Assembly: GCF_034387475.1 (NCBI RefSeq)
Contig: NZ_JAXCIL010000001.1
Coordinates: 2,790,001 to 2,854,000 of the forward strand
DNA length: 64,000 nt
Reading direction: 5' to 3'
From: Pseudomonas sp. Teo4
GTDB lineage: Bacteria; Pseudomonadota; Gammaproteobacteria; Pseudomonadales; Pseudomonadaceae
Position numbers and translations under genes: made by a program. Below the pieces are notes generated by a model. The model was not told the DNA's origin, ran no database searches, and worked only from the letters and a program-made list of their open reading frames with translations. Shown here in pieces: positions 8,487 to 17,570 of the stretch (position 1 is the stretch's first letter; each line of letters begins with the position of its first letter).

Positions 8487-10181
8487 TCAAAGATTTCCCA
8501 ATGCCCGAAGCAGTGCCGCAGCCAGGCCTGCGCCGCTCAGCTGCATCCAGCGTGCGCACACGTGCTGATCCGGGCGGGCCAGGTAGGCACCACCCAATGG
8601 CGCCCCATACAGTTGCCGCAGAAGACCACTGCGATCATCCAGCGTCAGGTCGGCACCTTTGACTGCAGCCTGCGCCCCCAGGGCAATCACACGAAGCGGT
8701 ATGCCCTGCGCCTGGGCGCTCGCGACCTGGGCCTGAACATCCTCGGGCAGTTCACTGGCGTCGGTGAAGCAAAGAAGATGAAACGCCGCCCCAAGGTGAT
8801 CGAACAGGTAGTCGTCTTCACCCAGGCGCAAGTTCTTCAGCGTGGCACCCGCCCTTGGCCCCTGGGTGAACAGTTGGTCATCGTCCTCAGCGCAATTGAG
8901 CGGCGAATCGCAATAGTCATGCGGCCTGGAGGTACGCCAGTGATACAACGGCCGGACGAACGCCTGACTCAGCGACAAAGACAACACTGCATCGCGCAGC
9001 AAACGCTGCCCTGAGCTGGGCGGCGTCATGAAACGCGTGCTCTTGCCGGCCTCCTGAATGATCTCGCGGGCGGCGGCCACGCGCTCCTGGCTGTATGAGG
9101 GCAGCAGCGCCGGGCCTGCCAGGCCCTTGATCTGCAGCGCCAGCTTCCAGCACAAGCCCCCGACATCCTGAAACCCGGTATTGGCCCCGCGCACACCGAA
9201 AATCGGCAGCAGGTGCGCAGCATCCCCCGTGAACACCACCCGCCCTTGAACATATTCGGGCAGCGTCAGTGCACGTGCGGAGTAAACCGAGCTCCAGTCC
9301 AGCTCCCAGCTTCGATCCTGCATGCCCATCAAGGCCAACTGCGCATCGATACGCTCGCGCAGCGACTCGGGCGACAATGCCTGCTCAGGGGTTTCGTCAG
9401 CCGGCAACTGGTAGTCGATGCGCCAGATATCGCCTGGCTCACGGTGCATCAACACTGTGTTCCCAGGGTTCCAGGGCGGGTCGAAGAAGGCCAGTCGCTC
9501 GGTGGGCAGGTCGAGCTTGATACGAATATCTGCGATCACGAAGCGCCCCTCATAGGCGGCGCCTTCCAGTTTCAGGCCAAGCAGGCTGCGCAGACCGGAA
9601 CGCGCGCCGTCGGCGGCGATGACCCAGGCGCTTTCCAGCGAGTAGAGGCCCGCTGGCGTATCCACTTCCATCCGCGCGTGGTCGTCGGCCTGGTGTACGT
9701 CGACCACCTTGTTGCCCCAGCGCAGCTCGATCAGCGGATTGGCCTGGGCGGCCTGCACCAGTTCATGCTCAAGGCACGGCTGCTGCAGATTGGTCATTGG
9801 CGCGAAGCGGTCGTTGTCGTCATGGGGCGCCACCATGCGAAACACCCGCTGGTTGCGGTAGAACGAATTGCCAAAGCGCCAGGGCAGCCCGGCCTGGGTA
9901 ACGCGATCCGCCACCCCCACCTGCTGCAGAATTTCCAGCGAACGACGGGTGAAGACAATGGCACGACTACCTTCGCTGACCTGTTGCTCGGCTTCGAGCA
10001 CCACACTGGGGATGCCATAGCGCGCCAGCTCCAGCGCAGCGGTCAGGCCTATGGGGCCCGCGCCAACCACCACGACCACCTCGCGCCGGGGCAAGACGGC
10101 TCCAACCCCGGCGGTGAAAGCGGGATAAACCTGATAATCGAAATACAGCGAGCGCCGCGGCTCGACCGATGGGCAGTGCAT
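8487..10181 (-). CDS. FAD-dependent aromatic-type monooxygenase
   Basis: Class A flavoprotein hydroxylase of 564 aa. After a 35-residue N-terminal extension (YFDYQVYP) it has the FAD dinucleotide motif VVVGAGPIGLTAALELARYG, the DG motif VIAADGARSGLRSLLG, and the second FAD motif GRVVFTGDAAHLLPIFGVRG. The C-terminal 150 residues form the extra thioredoxin-like domain of the phenol hydroxylase/MhpA group. It would hydroxylate a phenolic acid using NAD(P)H and oxygen. It leads the operon with DUF2783 and an MFS carrier. No ring-cleavage enzyme follows, so the product must be used elsewhere or the substrate is not a simple catechol precursor. Confidence 0.85.
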   Translation of the reverse strand: MHCPSVEPRRSLYFDYQVYPAFTAGVGAVLPRREVVVVVGAGPIGLTAALELARYGIPSVVLEAEQQVSEGSRAIVFTRRSLEILQQVGVADRVTQAGLPWRFGNSFYRNQRVFRMVAPHDDNDRFAPMTNLQQPCLEHELVQAAQANPLIELRWGNKVVDVHQADDHARMEVDTPAGLYSLESAWVIAADGARSGLRSLLGLKLEGAAYEGRFVIADIRIKLDLPTERLAFFDPPWNPGNTVLMHREPGDIWRIDYQLPADETPEQALSPESLRERIDAQLALMGMQDRSWELDWSSVYSARALTLPEYVQGRVVFTGDAAHLLPIFGVRGANTGFQDVGGLCWKLALQIKGLAGPALLPSYSQERVAAAREIIQEAGKSTRFMTPPSSGQRLLRDAVLSLSLSQAFVRPLYHWRTSRPHDYCDSPLNCAEDDDQLFTQGPRAGATLKNLRLGEDDYLFDHLGAAFHLLCFTDASELPEDVQAQVASAQAQGIPLRVIALGAQAAVKGADLTLDDRSGLLRQLYGAPLGGAYLARPDQHVCARWMQLSGAGLAAALLRALGNL

Positions 10182-10303
10182 GCTGAATGCTCTCCGACGT
10201 TTTTATGCTTATGGGCAGAGGCCACTGGGTTCGCAGGCAATGCTAATCGTGATGGCTGGACGGGCATGTCCCCAAAAAGGGACAAGCCTTCCGGCAGATG
10301 TCT

Positions 10304-11215
10304 TCAGCCCATTGGCAGGTAGTGATCCTGAAAATACTGCTGCAGGCATTCCACCGCGACGCGAACCCGCGGCGAGCTGCTCATGGGCGCGGTGTACACC
10401 GCCCAAATGTCCGCCGGCTGGCTGTAGCCGTCCAGCACGCGAACCAGCGCACCGCTGGAAATGGAAGGGGCGACATCCCACCATGACCTGAGCAGGATGC
10501 CGCGACCATCCAGGCACCACTGACGTGCCACCTCTCCGTGATTGGTCGAGAGGCTGCCATTGACCTTGACCGTCTCGGCCCCCGTCGGGCCATCGAGGGT
10601 CCAGATGCCGAGCGGGTGGTCACGCTCCTTGATCACCAGGCAGTCATGTTCGCCAAGATCGGCCAGGCACTCCGGAGTGCCCCGCTCTGCCAGGTAACCT
10701 GGGCTGGCACAAAGAATCCGTTGGTTGCGGCTGAGCAGCTTGGCAATCAAGTGCGCAGCAATGTCGTTGCCGACCCGCACATCGATGTCGAAACGCTCCT
10801 CCACCAGGTCGACGAGGTGATCGTAGACGTCCAGCCTGATGTCCAGTGCCGGATACGTGGCCGCCAGCCCGGAAATCGCCGGTGCCACGAACTGTCGGCC
10901 AACCCCCTGGCTGCTGACGATGCGCAACAGGCCGCTGGGCGCGCTGCGTGACTGGGACAGCTCGTCCCCCATGCGGCCGACGTCGTCGAGAATCTGCTGC
11001 GCCCAACGCAGCACGCGCTGCCCGTCATCGGTGACTACGACACGCCGGGTCGAACGGTGCAACAGGCGCACGCCCAGGCTTTGCTCCAGCACCCGCACCC
11101 GCTTGCTCACGAACGCGCCCGACATGCCCAGCTGCTCGGCCGCGCTGATGAAGCTGGCGCGCTTGGCCACTTCGATGAAGACGGCAAAGTCTTCAAGGCC
11201 AGGAAGATTGTTCAC
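10304..11215 (-). CDS. LysR-family regulator beside tartrate dehydrogenase
   Basis: LysR-type activator of 303 aa: winged helix (about 8-66, FAVFIEVAKRASFISAAEQL) and an effector-binding domain. The GTG start at 11215 is supported by GGGAG 8 nt upstream; no better ATG exists. It is divergent from the tartrate dehydrogenase gene with a 100-bp shared promoter region, the usual DmlR/TtuA arrangement. It probably activates that gene in response to tartrate or D-malate. Confidence 0.88.
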   Translation of the reverse strand: MNNLPGLEDFAVFIEVAKRASFISAAEQLGMSGAFVSKRVRVLEQSLGVRLLHRSTRRVVVTDDGQRVLRWAQQILDDVGRMGDELSQSRSAPSGLLRIVSSQGVGRQFVAPAISGLAATYPALDIRLDVYDHLVDLVEERFDIDVRVGNDIAAHLIAKLLSRNQRILCASPGYLAERGTPECLADLGEHDCLVIKERDHPLGIWTLDGPTGAETVKVNGSLSTNHGEVARQWCLDGRGILLRSWWDVAPSISSGALVRVLDGYSQPADIWAVYTAPMSSSPRVRVAVECLQQYFQDHYLPMG

Positions 11216-11315
11216 GAATCGTGCTCCCAGTAATCATGGTTTCGAGGGTTATGTTCAGGTGGCCGCTCCTTACCATTGAAAGCCTGTCGCCAACACCATC
11301 ATCGAGAGGCAAAAC

Positions 11316-12404
11316 ATGAGCAAGACATTTCGTATCGCAGCCATTGCCGGCGACGGCATCGGAAATGAAGTGCTTCCTGAAGGCTTGCACGTTGTCCAGA
11401 CCGCCGCGAGCAAACATGGCCTGAACCTTGAGTTCGAGCACTTCGAGTGGGCCAGCTGCGACTACTACCTGCAGCACGGCAAGATGATGCCAGATGACTG
11501 GTTCGAGCAGTTGAAGGGATTCGACGCCCTGTACTTCGGCGCGGTCGGTTGGCCGGACAAAGTTCCGGACCATATTTCCCTGTGGGGCTCGTTGCTCAAG
11601 TTCCGTCGCGAGTTCGACCAGTACGTGAACATTCGCCCTGTACGCCTGTTCCCAGGCGTGCCCTGCCCGTTGGCGAACAAGGCACCAGGCGATATCGACT
11701 TCGTGGTGATTCGCGAAAACACCGAAGGTGAGTACTCGTCCCTGGGCGGTCGCATGTTCGAAGGCACCGACAACGAATTCGTGCTGCAGGAGTCGGTGTT
11801 CACCCGCCGAGGCGTGGACCGCATCCTCAAGTACGCCTTCGAGGTGGCGCAAACGCGCGAGCGCAAGCACGTGACCTCGGCGACCAAGTCCAACGGCATG
11901 GCCGTCAGCATGCCCTACTGGGACGAACGCACCGCAGCCATGGCCGCCCACTACCCGGACATCAGCTGGGACAAACAGCACATCGACATTCTCTGCGCCC
12001 GCTTCGTGCTCCAGCCGGAGCGCTTCGACGTGGTGGTGGCGTCCAACCTGTTCGGCGACATCCTGTCCGACCTGGGCCCCGCCTGCGCCGGCACCATTGG
12101 CATAGCGCCATCGGCCAACCTCAACCCCGAGCGCAGGTTCCCTTCCCTGTTCGAGCCGGTGCATGGCTCGGCACCGGACATCCATGGCAAGAACATCGCC
12201 AACCCGATCGCCATGATCTGGTCGGGCGCCATGATGCTGGAGTTCCTTGGCCAGGGCGACCCGCGCTACACCGCAGCCCATGACGATATTCTCGCCGCCA
12301 TCGAGCAGGTGATTGCCGACGGGCAGGTGACCCGCGACATGGGCGGCCAGTGCTCCACCCAGGACGTGGGCCAGGCCATTGCGCGGCGCGTGGCCGAACG
12401 CTGA
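11316..12404 (+). CDS. ttuC: Tartrate dehydrogenase/decarboxylase (D-malate dehydrogenase family)
   Basis: NAD- and metal-dependent beta-decarboxylating dehydrogenase of 362 aa, isocitrate/isopropylmalate dehydrogenase family. Visible motifs are IAAIAGDGIGNEVLPEGL at the N-terminus, the substrate loop LLKFRREFDQYVNIRPVR, VIRENTEGEYSSLGG, and the nucleotide-binding FEPVHGSAPDIHGKNIANP. The YVNIRP/ENTEGEYS pattern matches tartrate/D-malate enzymes rather than LeuB. It would convert tartrate or D-malate to a keto acid and CO2. Start ATG follows GAGAGGCAAAAC. Confidence 0.9.
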   Translation: MSKTFRIAAIAGDGIGNEVLPEGLHVVQTAASKHGLNLEFEHFEWASCDYYLQHGKMMPDDWFEQLKGFDALYFGAVGWPDKVPDHISLWGSLLKFRREFDQYVNIRPVRLFPGVPCPLANKAPGDIDFVVIRENTEGEYSSLGGRMFEGTDNEFVLQESVFTRRGVDRILKYAFEVAQTRERKHVTSATKSNGMAVSMPYWDERTAAMAAHYPDISWDKQHIDILCARFVLQPERFDVVVASNLFGDILSDLGPACAGTIGIAPSANLNPERRFPSLFEPVHGSAPDIHGKNIANPIAMIWSGAMMLEFLGQGDPRYTAAHDDILAAIEQVIADGQVTRDMGGQCSTQDVGQAIARRVAER

Positions 12405-12424
12405 GCCCACCTGCTGAAACCCAG

Positions 12425-12447
12425 CCTGGGCTGACGGACAGCCCAGG
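12425..12447. terminator. Hairpin between convergent ttuC and oprD-like genes
   Basis: CCTGGGCTG and CAGCCCAGG form a perfect 9-bp stem with a 5-nt loop, 20 bp after ttuC and 20 bp beyond the end of the porin gene. There is no T-run, so termination strength is uncertain. Confidence 0.55.
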
Positions 12448-12466
12448 CCGGCTTGCCCACGACCCC

Positions 12467-13804
12467 CTACCCGCCCAGTGGATACTCGATGGCCAGACGC
12501 ACCTGGTCGGCGTCCAGCTCGGCTTGCGCCTTGTTGCCACGGTGCACGGCATGGCGCAACGTGATCGCAAGATTGCGCGCCGGCCCCGACTGCACCACGT
12601 ACTTGGCTTGCAGGTCGCGCTCCCAGTGTCGGCCATCCTTGCCGTATCCCAGCCAGCTGTAGCCGCCGGCGGGGTCCATCTTTGTGCCATCGATACCACT
12701 GCCACGCACATAAAGCGCCGAGAACGACAGCCCCGGCACACCCAAGCCGGCCATGTTCAGGTCGTAACGCGCCAGCCAGGACGCCTCCCCTGGGCCGTTG
12801 AAATCGGACAGCGCCACGGCATTGCTCAGGAAGATCGCCCCTCGGGTCACGTAGTCGAACGGGGTGCCGCCGTCGATTTTCTGGTAACCCAGGCCCACGC
12901 TGTGGGCGTTGAAGTGGTAGGTGGTGAGCAGGCTCCAGCTGGTGTTGTCGATTTCGCCGGACAGCGCCTTGCCGGTGTCCTGGGTGCGGTACAGGTTGAG
13001 GTCGAAGGTCAGTTGCTGCTGCTGATTCAAAGGCAGGGTGTAGAACACACCGAGGTAGTGCTGGCGCCACGAGTCTTCGTAATTGCCGCTGAACAGACTG
13101 GCTGTCAGCCCATCCAGCGCCGAATTGCGGATACCTACCAGTTCATAACGATCACCTTGCCTGCCATTCGAGTAATTGACCACGAACCCCCGGTCATGGC
13201 TGTTGGCGTTGCGGTCGGTGCTTTCGTTGAAACGCCCGGCGTAGAGTGTGGTCTTGGGCAATTCACGGCTGCTCAGGAACCAACCGGTGGCCGTTTCCGG
13301 CAACAGACGGCTGTCGGAGGAGGAAAAGATCGGCGTCTTGACCCGTTGCTCACCGTACCGAAGCTCGGTCGAGGAAACCCGCACTTTCGCCGCGACGCCC
13401 CCGCGGCTGAACTCACGCTTGGGATGGCCTTCGTTGTCGATGGCCAGCAGCCGCGCCTTGCCGGCCCGGCCTCCGCCGCTGTCCAGCTCACGGCCGACAT
13501 AGACATGCGCATCCAGGCCCAGGCCGACGGTGCCGGTGGTGAACCCCGAACTGAAGTCGCCCATCAGGCCGTACGCCGCCTCCTCGGCCAGGTCGCTGCG
13601 CTCGGACCTGGGTTTGTAGGCGTTGCGTGCGCCATTGCTCAACGCACCATGCCGGTAGTCGCGGCGGTCGTACAACACGCGGTTGAACAGGCTCCACTGG
13701 CTGTCCGCCACAAAGCCCTTGCTGTTGTCTTGCTCCGAAGCCTGGGCAAGCAGGGACTGCCCACCCAACGCCATGATCAAGGCGGGTGTCGAAATGATCT
13801 TCAC
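12467..13804 (-). CDS. OprD-family outer-membrane porin
   Basis: A 445-aa substrate-specific porin. It has a signal peptide (about 1-22, ending LLAQA), then the OprD-typical start FVADSQWSLFNRVLYDRRDY and repeated amphipathic strands such as LYAGRFNESTDRN and LGYQKIDGGTPFDYVTRGAI. The C-terminal strand ends with IEYPLGG instead of a terminal aromatic, which is common in OprD proteins. OprD members carry amino acids, peptides or aromatic and organic acids. It follows the DUF1624 gene by 66 bp on the same strand, suggesting co-transcription; the cargo is not determinable. Confidence 0.88.
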   Translation of the reverse strand: MKIISTPALIMALGGQSLLAQASEQDNSKGFVADSQWSLFNRVLYDRRDYRHGALSNGARNAYKPRSERSDLAEEAAYGLMGDFSSGFTTGTVGLGLDAHVYVGRELDSGGGRAGKARLLAIDNEGHPKREFSRGGVAAKVRVSSTELRYGEQRVKTPIFSSSDSRLLPETATGWFLSSRELPKTTLYAGRFNESTDRNANSHDRGFVVNYSNGRQGDRYELVGIRNSALDGLTASLFSGNYEDSWRQHYLGVFYTLPLNQQQQLTFDLNLYRTQDTGKALSGEIDNTSWSLLTTYHFNAHSVGLGYQKIDGGTPFDYVTRGAIFLSNAVALSDFNGPGEASWLARYDLNMAGLGVPGLSFSALYVRGSGIDGTKMDPAGGYSWLGYGKDGRHWERDLQAKYVVQSGPARNLAITLRHAVHRGNKAQAELDADQVRLAIEYPLGG

Positions 13805-13870
13805 AGATGAACTCCCGGAAAGCGGTCGGTCCTCGACACGGGCGCCCGTCCTGCGGGCGCCGTGATCGGG

Positions 13871-15076
13871 TCAGAGGTATTTGAGCCAGGCGATGTCGCG
13901 GCGTCGTTGCTTGAGATTGGCGAACCAGCGCGTGGGGAAGAACAGCAGCACGCCCAGGATCACGCTCCACAGCCACACGGCCGGCAGGTCATCGAAACCG
14001 TAGTAGTTGCCCTGGTTGGTGCCCCAGATCGCCACGGATACCAGGTACATGGCCTTGAGCACGTACAGATGCAACAGGTAGAAAAACATCGGTGCGCCAC
14101 CATAGACCGCCAGTTGCGCAGTGGACCAGCGGTCCTGCAACTTTTCGAACAGCGCCAGCAACAGCAGGCCAAGGCCCAGCGTCGGCATCAGGAACATCAG
14201 CGAAGGCGGATACTTGGTGGCACTCATGAAGCTCATGAACGTGCGCAGCGCATCGCCGGTATGCACCCACGGTTTTTCGCCGTACACATTGAGGTAGCGG
14301 ATGAACACGAAGGCAACCAGCACGCAGAGCCCCAGCTTCACCAGGCGCGCAGTGCGCCGGGCCGGCTCCACATCCTTGCCGAACCACGGGCCGATGCCCC
14401 AGCCAAGCAGGATCACGCCAATCCAGGGCAGCACTGGGTAGGTGGTGCGGGCGCGGGTGAAGTCGGTGAGGTCGATGAACACACGCTGGTGCAGGATCGA
14501 CCACGGCACATAGAAGGGAGAGTCCGGCCCGACAACCACGCCGTCGAACAGGTTGTGCCCGGCGACGATGACCAGCCCCGCCACCACCAGCCAGCTGCGC
14601 TTGAAGTGCAACAGGCCGGCCAGCACGATCATGCAGATGCCGATGCACCAGATCACCTGCAACCATAATGTCTTCGGTGGGAACTCGGCGTTCCAGGCAA
14701 AGCACACCACGGTCAGCTCCAGCACCACCAGGAACAGGCCACGCTTGAGCAGGAACACCGAGGTTTCCTTGAGGGTGTGCTTCTGGCTGTACAGGTACGC
14801 CGACAAACCGGTCAGGAAGATGAACACCGGCGCACAGATTTCGCTGAGCATGCGGGTGAAGTACAAGTCTGGCGTGACGCTCAGGGCGTCGATGGGGTCG
14901 GTGACCTGGCGGTGCAGCAGGAAGGTTTCCCGCACATGGTCCACCAGCATGCACAGCATGACGAAGCCGCGCAGGGCGTCGATCGCCAGCATTCGGGTGT
15001 TGGCCACGACAGATGCCGCCGGGCGTGCAGAAGCCATGGCTCCCACCCGCCCCGTTACTTCAGAGGTAAGGGACAT
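13871..15076 (-). CDS. DUF1624 / heparan-alpha-glucosaminide N-acetyltransferase-like membrane protein
   Basis: Polytopic membrane protein of 401 aa with about ten helices. The N-terminal motif MLAIDALRGFVMLCMLVDH is characteristic of the DUF1624/HGSNAT catalytic family, whose members move acyl groups across the membrane onto sugars. Another conserved patch is MFFYLLHLYVLKAMYLV near the C-terminus. It lies between a DUF4198 exported protein (71 bp upstream) and the OprD porin (66 bp downstream), all on the minus strand. Acceptor sugar and role are unknown; an envelope glycan modification is the simplest guess. Confidence 0.75.
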   Translation of the reverse strand: MSLTSEVTGRVGAMASARPAASVVANTRMLAIDALRGFVMLCMLVDHVRETFLLHRQVTDPIDALSVTPDLYFTRMLSEICAPVFIFLTGLSAYLYSQKHTLKETSVFLLKRGLFLVVLELTVVCFAWNAEFPPKTLWLQVIWCIGICMIVLAGLLHFKRSWLVVAGLVIVAGHNLFDGVVVGPDSPFYVPWSILHQRVFIDLTDFTRARTTYPVLPWIGVILLGWGIGPWFGKDVEPARRTARLVKLGLCVLVAFVFIRYLNVYGEKPWVHTGDALRTFMSFMSATKYPPSLMFLMPTLGLGLLLLALFEKLQDRWSTAQLAVYGGAPMFFYLLHLYVLKAMYLVSVAIWGTNQGNYYGFDDLPAVWLWSVILGVLLFFPTRWFANLKQRRRDIAWLKYL

Positions 15077-15147
15077 TTGAGTTACTCACGTTGTCGAGCA
15101 GTGGTCGAAAGCCCGCCGCAAAGGCCGGGGTGTGGCAGCCGGTGCGT

Positions 15148-15924
15148 TCAGTCCGACGCCTTGGCCAGCCGTGCCTTCTCCGAGGCCGGCAGTTGCGAGG
15201 GTGCTCGCGGCAACGGCGCCTGGCCGGTGCTGCGATGGAACGACAAGGTCGAGCTGAAGCTTCTTACGTCATAGGCCTGTGGCTGCTGTTGCGGATCCAG
15301 GCGTTGGCCGGGCGCGTTCACCTTGTATTCGGCTGCCACCACATAGGTGCCTTGCCACGGCAGTTCGAAGCTGACCTTGCCGTTTGCATCGGAGGTCTGG
15401 GTGAACACCTGGCCTGGCCCGGTTTCCAGAAGCACGGCCTGATCGGCCAGCGGTTTTTGCTGGTAGAACACCTGGAACTGCGCGGTCGCGCCCTCTTCCT
15501 CCCCGGTGGGCACGATGTCCAGCTCCAGCACGGGCTGGCGCTGACGCAGGTCGCCGACCCAACGGGTAGCGGGGGTCCAGTAAGCCTTCAGTTTCTTGCC
15601 CTGCTCATGCAGTTCGAAGATTGGGTAATGCGGGTCAGCCGCCAGCAGCGAGTCTTGCACGGCCGGTTGGTAGGCGACGGTGAAAGCGTCGCGCTGGCGC
15701 TCCAGCTTCAGCGCAGTGGCGCCCTGTGCCGACCAGCCCTTCAGCGCCTGAAAGCGGTCCAGCCCGCCAGGGGTCACTTCGAGCATGTTCTTGTCGTACT
15801 CGCCGTAATGCAGCACCAACGCCTGCGGCGAGGTGTGTTCGAACCAGATCTGGTGCGCCTGCGCGCCACCGATGCCACTCAACAATCCGTACCCCAACAA
15901 CAGTGCCGAGAACCTTCTTTTCAT
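15148..15924 (-). CDS. DUF4198 exported protein
   Basis: Periplasmic protein of 258 aa: signal peptide (about 1-23, ending GGAQA) followed directly by HQIWFEHTSPQALVLHYGEY, the His-led start seen in DUF4198/NikM-like proteins. A central Ig-like strand region (VFYQQKPLADQAVLLETGPG, then DANGKVSFELPWQGTYVVA) fits the family's C-terminal beta-sandwich. Some relatives belong to nickel/cobalt uptake systems, but no permease of that kind is here. It is the first gene of the three-gene minus-strand set with DUF1624 and OprD. Confidence 0.75.
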   Translation of the reverse strand: MKRRFSALLLGYGLLSGIGGAQAHQIWFEHTSPQALVLHYGEYDKNMLEVTPGGLDRFQALKGWSAQGATALKLERQRDAFTVAYQPAVQDSLLAADPHYPIFELHEQGKKLKAYWTPATRWVGDLRQRQPVLELDIVPTGEEEGATAQFQVFYQQKPLADQAVLLETGPGQVFTQTSDANGKVSFELPWQGTYVVAAEYKVNAPGQRLDPQQQPQAYDVRSFSSTLSFHRSTGQAPLPRAPSQLPASEKARLAKASD

Positions 15925-16293
15925 TCGCGGTTACCTGTGCATTCGATGGAACCATGCCCCTGGCCGATGCCCTGGAGCGCCCTGTCCTGCCAGATGAATT
16001 ACAACCCAGGGAAAAATGAAATTTGTTTCATTTTCATAACCGGCAGGCCAATGAAATTTCGTTTTGCCACGGCAAACAGCGTTAAATGCGGCCTGCGCCA
16101 GGCTGGAGCGCGGCGCCTTGCGTTGCGGGAAAAATGTGCATTGACGGTGCAGATGCGTGTGCAGCAACCGTGGGAGATCACTCACCCGGAAAGGGCTGGG
16201 TGTTCTCCCACAGGGATGGCGCAAGTTTTGGGGCGTTGGGCTGCCCCCAGGAAACTGGATAGCGATCCAGGCCTGGGCGCTGCGGAGGGAATA
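15925..16293. other. Intergenic region with an AT-rich inverted repeat
   Basis: 369 bp without a credible gene. The notable element is AAAATGAAA-TTTG-TTTCATTTT at 16013-16034, perfect 9-bp arms with a 4-nt centre, about 90 bp upstream of the DUF4198 start. It is a candidate operator for that operon; the bound regulator is unknown. The rest shows no hairpin terminator or RNA gene that I can recognise. Confidence 0.5.
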
Positions 16294-16782
16294 TCAGTGG
16301 CGCAGGAGCTTGCGCAGGGGCACGCCTTCTTTCATGACAGGCGACTTGATGACGATGTAGCTGAAGTACTTGGCGATGCCGATGTTACGGTCCAGCAACT
16401 CCTCGATCACCTCTTGGTAATGCTGGATGCTGCGGGTCATGAACCGCACCAGGTAGTCGTAGCCGCCGCTGATCAGGTGGCATTCGAGCACCTCGTCGAC
16501 CAGGCGGATGTTCGACTCGAACTTGGCGAAGTCCTCACGCTTGTGGTCACTGAGCGAGACTTCGGTGAACACCGTCACCGACTCGGTGATCTTCGCCAGG
16601 TTGAGGTGGGCCTTGTAGCTGGAGATGAAACCCGCCGCCTCAAGGCGTTTGACCCGTTGCAGACAGGGGCTGGCCGACAGCCCCACGGCATCGGCCAGGC
16701 TGACGTTGGTCATGCGCCCGTCTTTCTGCAATTCGACCAGAATGTTGATGTCGATCCGATCCAGCTTCAGCAAACCTTCCAT
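16294..16782 (-). CDS. Lrp/AsnC-family regulator
   Basis: A 162-aa amino-acid-responsive regulator. The N-terminal winged helix (LDRIDINILVELQKDGRMTN, SLADAVGLSASPCLQRVKRL) is followed by a RAM ligand-binding domain (about 70-150, with LISGGYDYLVRFMTRSIQHY). It sits at the downstream end of the amino-acid catabolic cluster, next to a HAD hydrolase and a GABA-type aminotransferase, so it is a good candidate for the cluster's regulator. Its ligand may be the amino acid released by the pathway. Confidence 0.88.
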   Translation of the reverse strand: MEGLLKLDRIDINILVELQKDGRMTNVSLADAVGLSASPCLQRVKRLEAAGFISSYKAHLNLAKITESVTVFTEVSLSDHKREDFAKFESNIRLVDEVLECHLISGGYDYLVRFMTRSIQHYQEVIEELLDRNIGIAKYFSYIVIKSPVMKEGVPLRKLLRH

Positions 16783-16830
16783 GCCACGCCTCTTTGTTAC
16801 TGCCAGGAGTAGACCAATCTTCTAGCAAAA

Positions 16831-17487
16831 TCAGCGCCGTAATGAGACCTGATGCTGGCGCACCAGGTCGGCCATGCTGCTGATGCAGACGTCCGCCGTG
16901 CACGGCTGGCGATGCTCCAGGCGCGCCCGGCGAATCAGGCACAAGCCGGCGGACGCAGGAGCCTGGGCGGGCTCACGGGTCACCAGCAACGCTTCACGGG
17001 GTTCGACACCCAGGTCTCTGAGCCAGTGCGACTGGTCCAGCGGGTGCGCCGCCGAGGACAGCAGGTCATCCGGTTCAAGGCCCAGGCGCTCGCACAACTG
17101 CCCGCGATCCTCGATATTGCGATCGACCAGCACCAACAGGCGATAGAACTTGCGCAGGTACAGCATGGCGCCGGGTGCATCCTCGAACAGTGGCCAGTGG
17201 GGCACCGAGCGGGCGAACGTCAGGTTCTCCTCCCAACTGGCCTTGCTGCCCAGGCGCTCGGCCATGTGCCGATGGGCAAAACACAGCATGCCGCTGAAGC
17301 CCAGTTCATCGAAACGCGGGAGCAAAGAGCGCATCACCGCCTTGTATTCAGCCAGCAACCCGGCCCTTTCCGGCATCGGCTTTCGCCCTTCGAGCAACGG
17401 CTGCAAGGCCGCCCACACGCCGGAGTCGCGGTCCACCAGCACCTCATCGCAGTCGATCAACAACACGCGGTAGTCAGTCAGCGCCAT
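16831..17487 (-). CDS. HAD-superfamily hydrolase
   Basis: A 218-aa haloacid-dehalogenase-fold protein. Motif I is LLIDCDEVLVD (about 7-17), with the nucleophile Asp and the second Asp two residues later, typical of phosphatases rather than dehalogenases. A helical cap follows. The later motifs are weak: LLVLVDRNIED replaces the usual Ser/Thr motif, and no clear DD pair is visible. The start at 17487 was chosen although AGGAGG lies 12 nt upstream; an ATG eight codons earlier lacks a ribosome site. Substrate unknown, probably a small phosphate ester. Confidence 0.7.
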   Translation of the reverse strand: MALTDYRVLLIDCDEVLVDRDSGVWAALQPLLEGRKPMPERAGLLAEYKAVMRSLLPRFDELGFSGMLCFAHRHMAERLGSKASWEENLTFARSVPHWPLFEDAPGAMLYLRKFYRLLVLVDRNIEDRGQLCERLGLEPDDLLSSAAHPLDQSHWLRDLGVEPREALLVTREPAQAPASAGLCLIRRARLEHRQPCTADVCISSMADLVRQHQVSLRR

Positions 17488-17570
17488 GACGATCGTAAAC
17501 CTCCTGTGCAACGGTCATCGAATCAAGTGCCCCTCACCGGCAATAACAAGTCCGGCTTGGGGCACCAGGT

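Noticed and set aside
16011..16035. Fur box
   Set aside because: The palindrome lacks the GATAATGATAATCATTATC hexamer pattern and no iron gene is adjacent.
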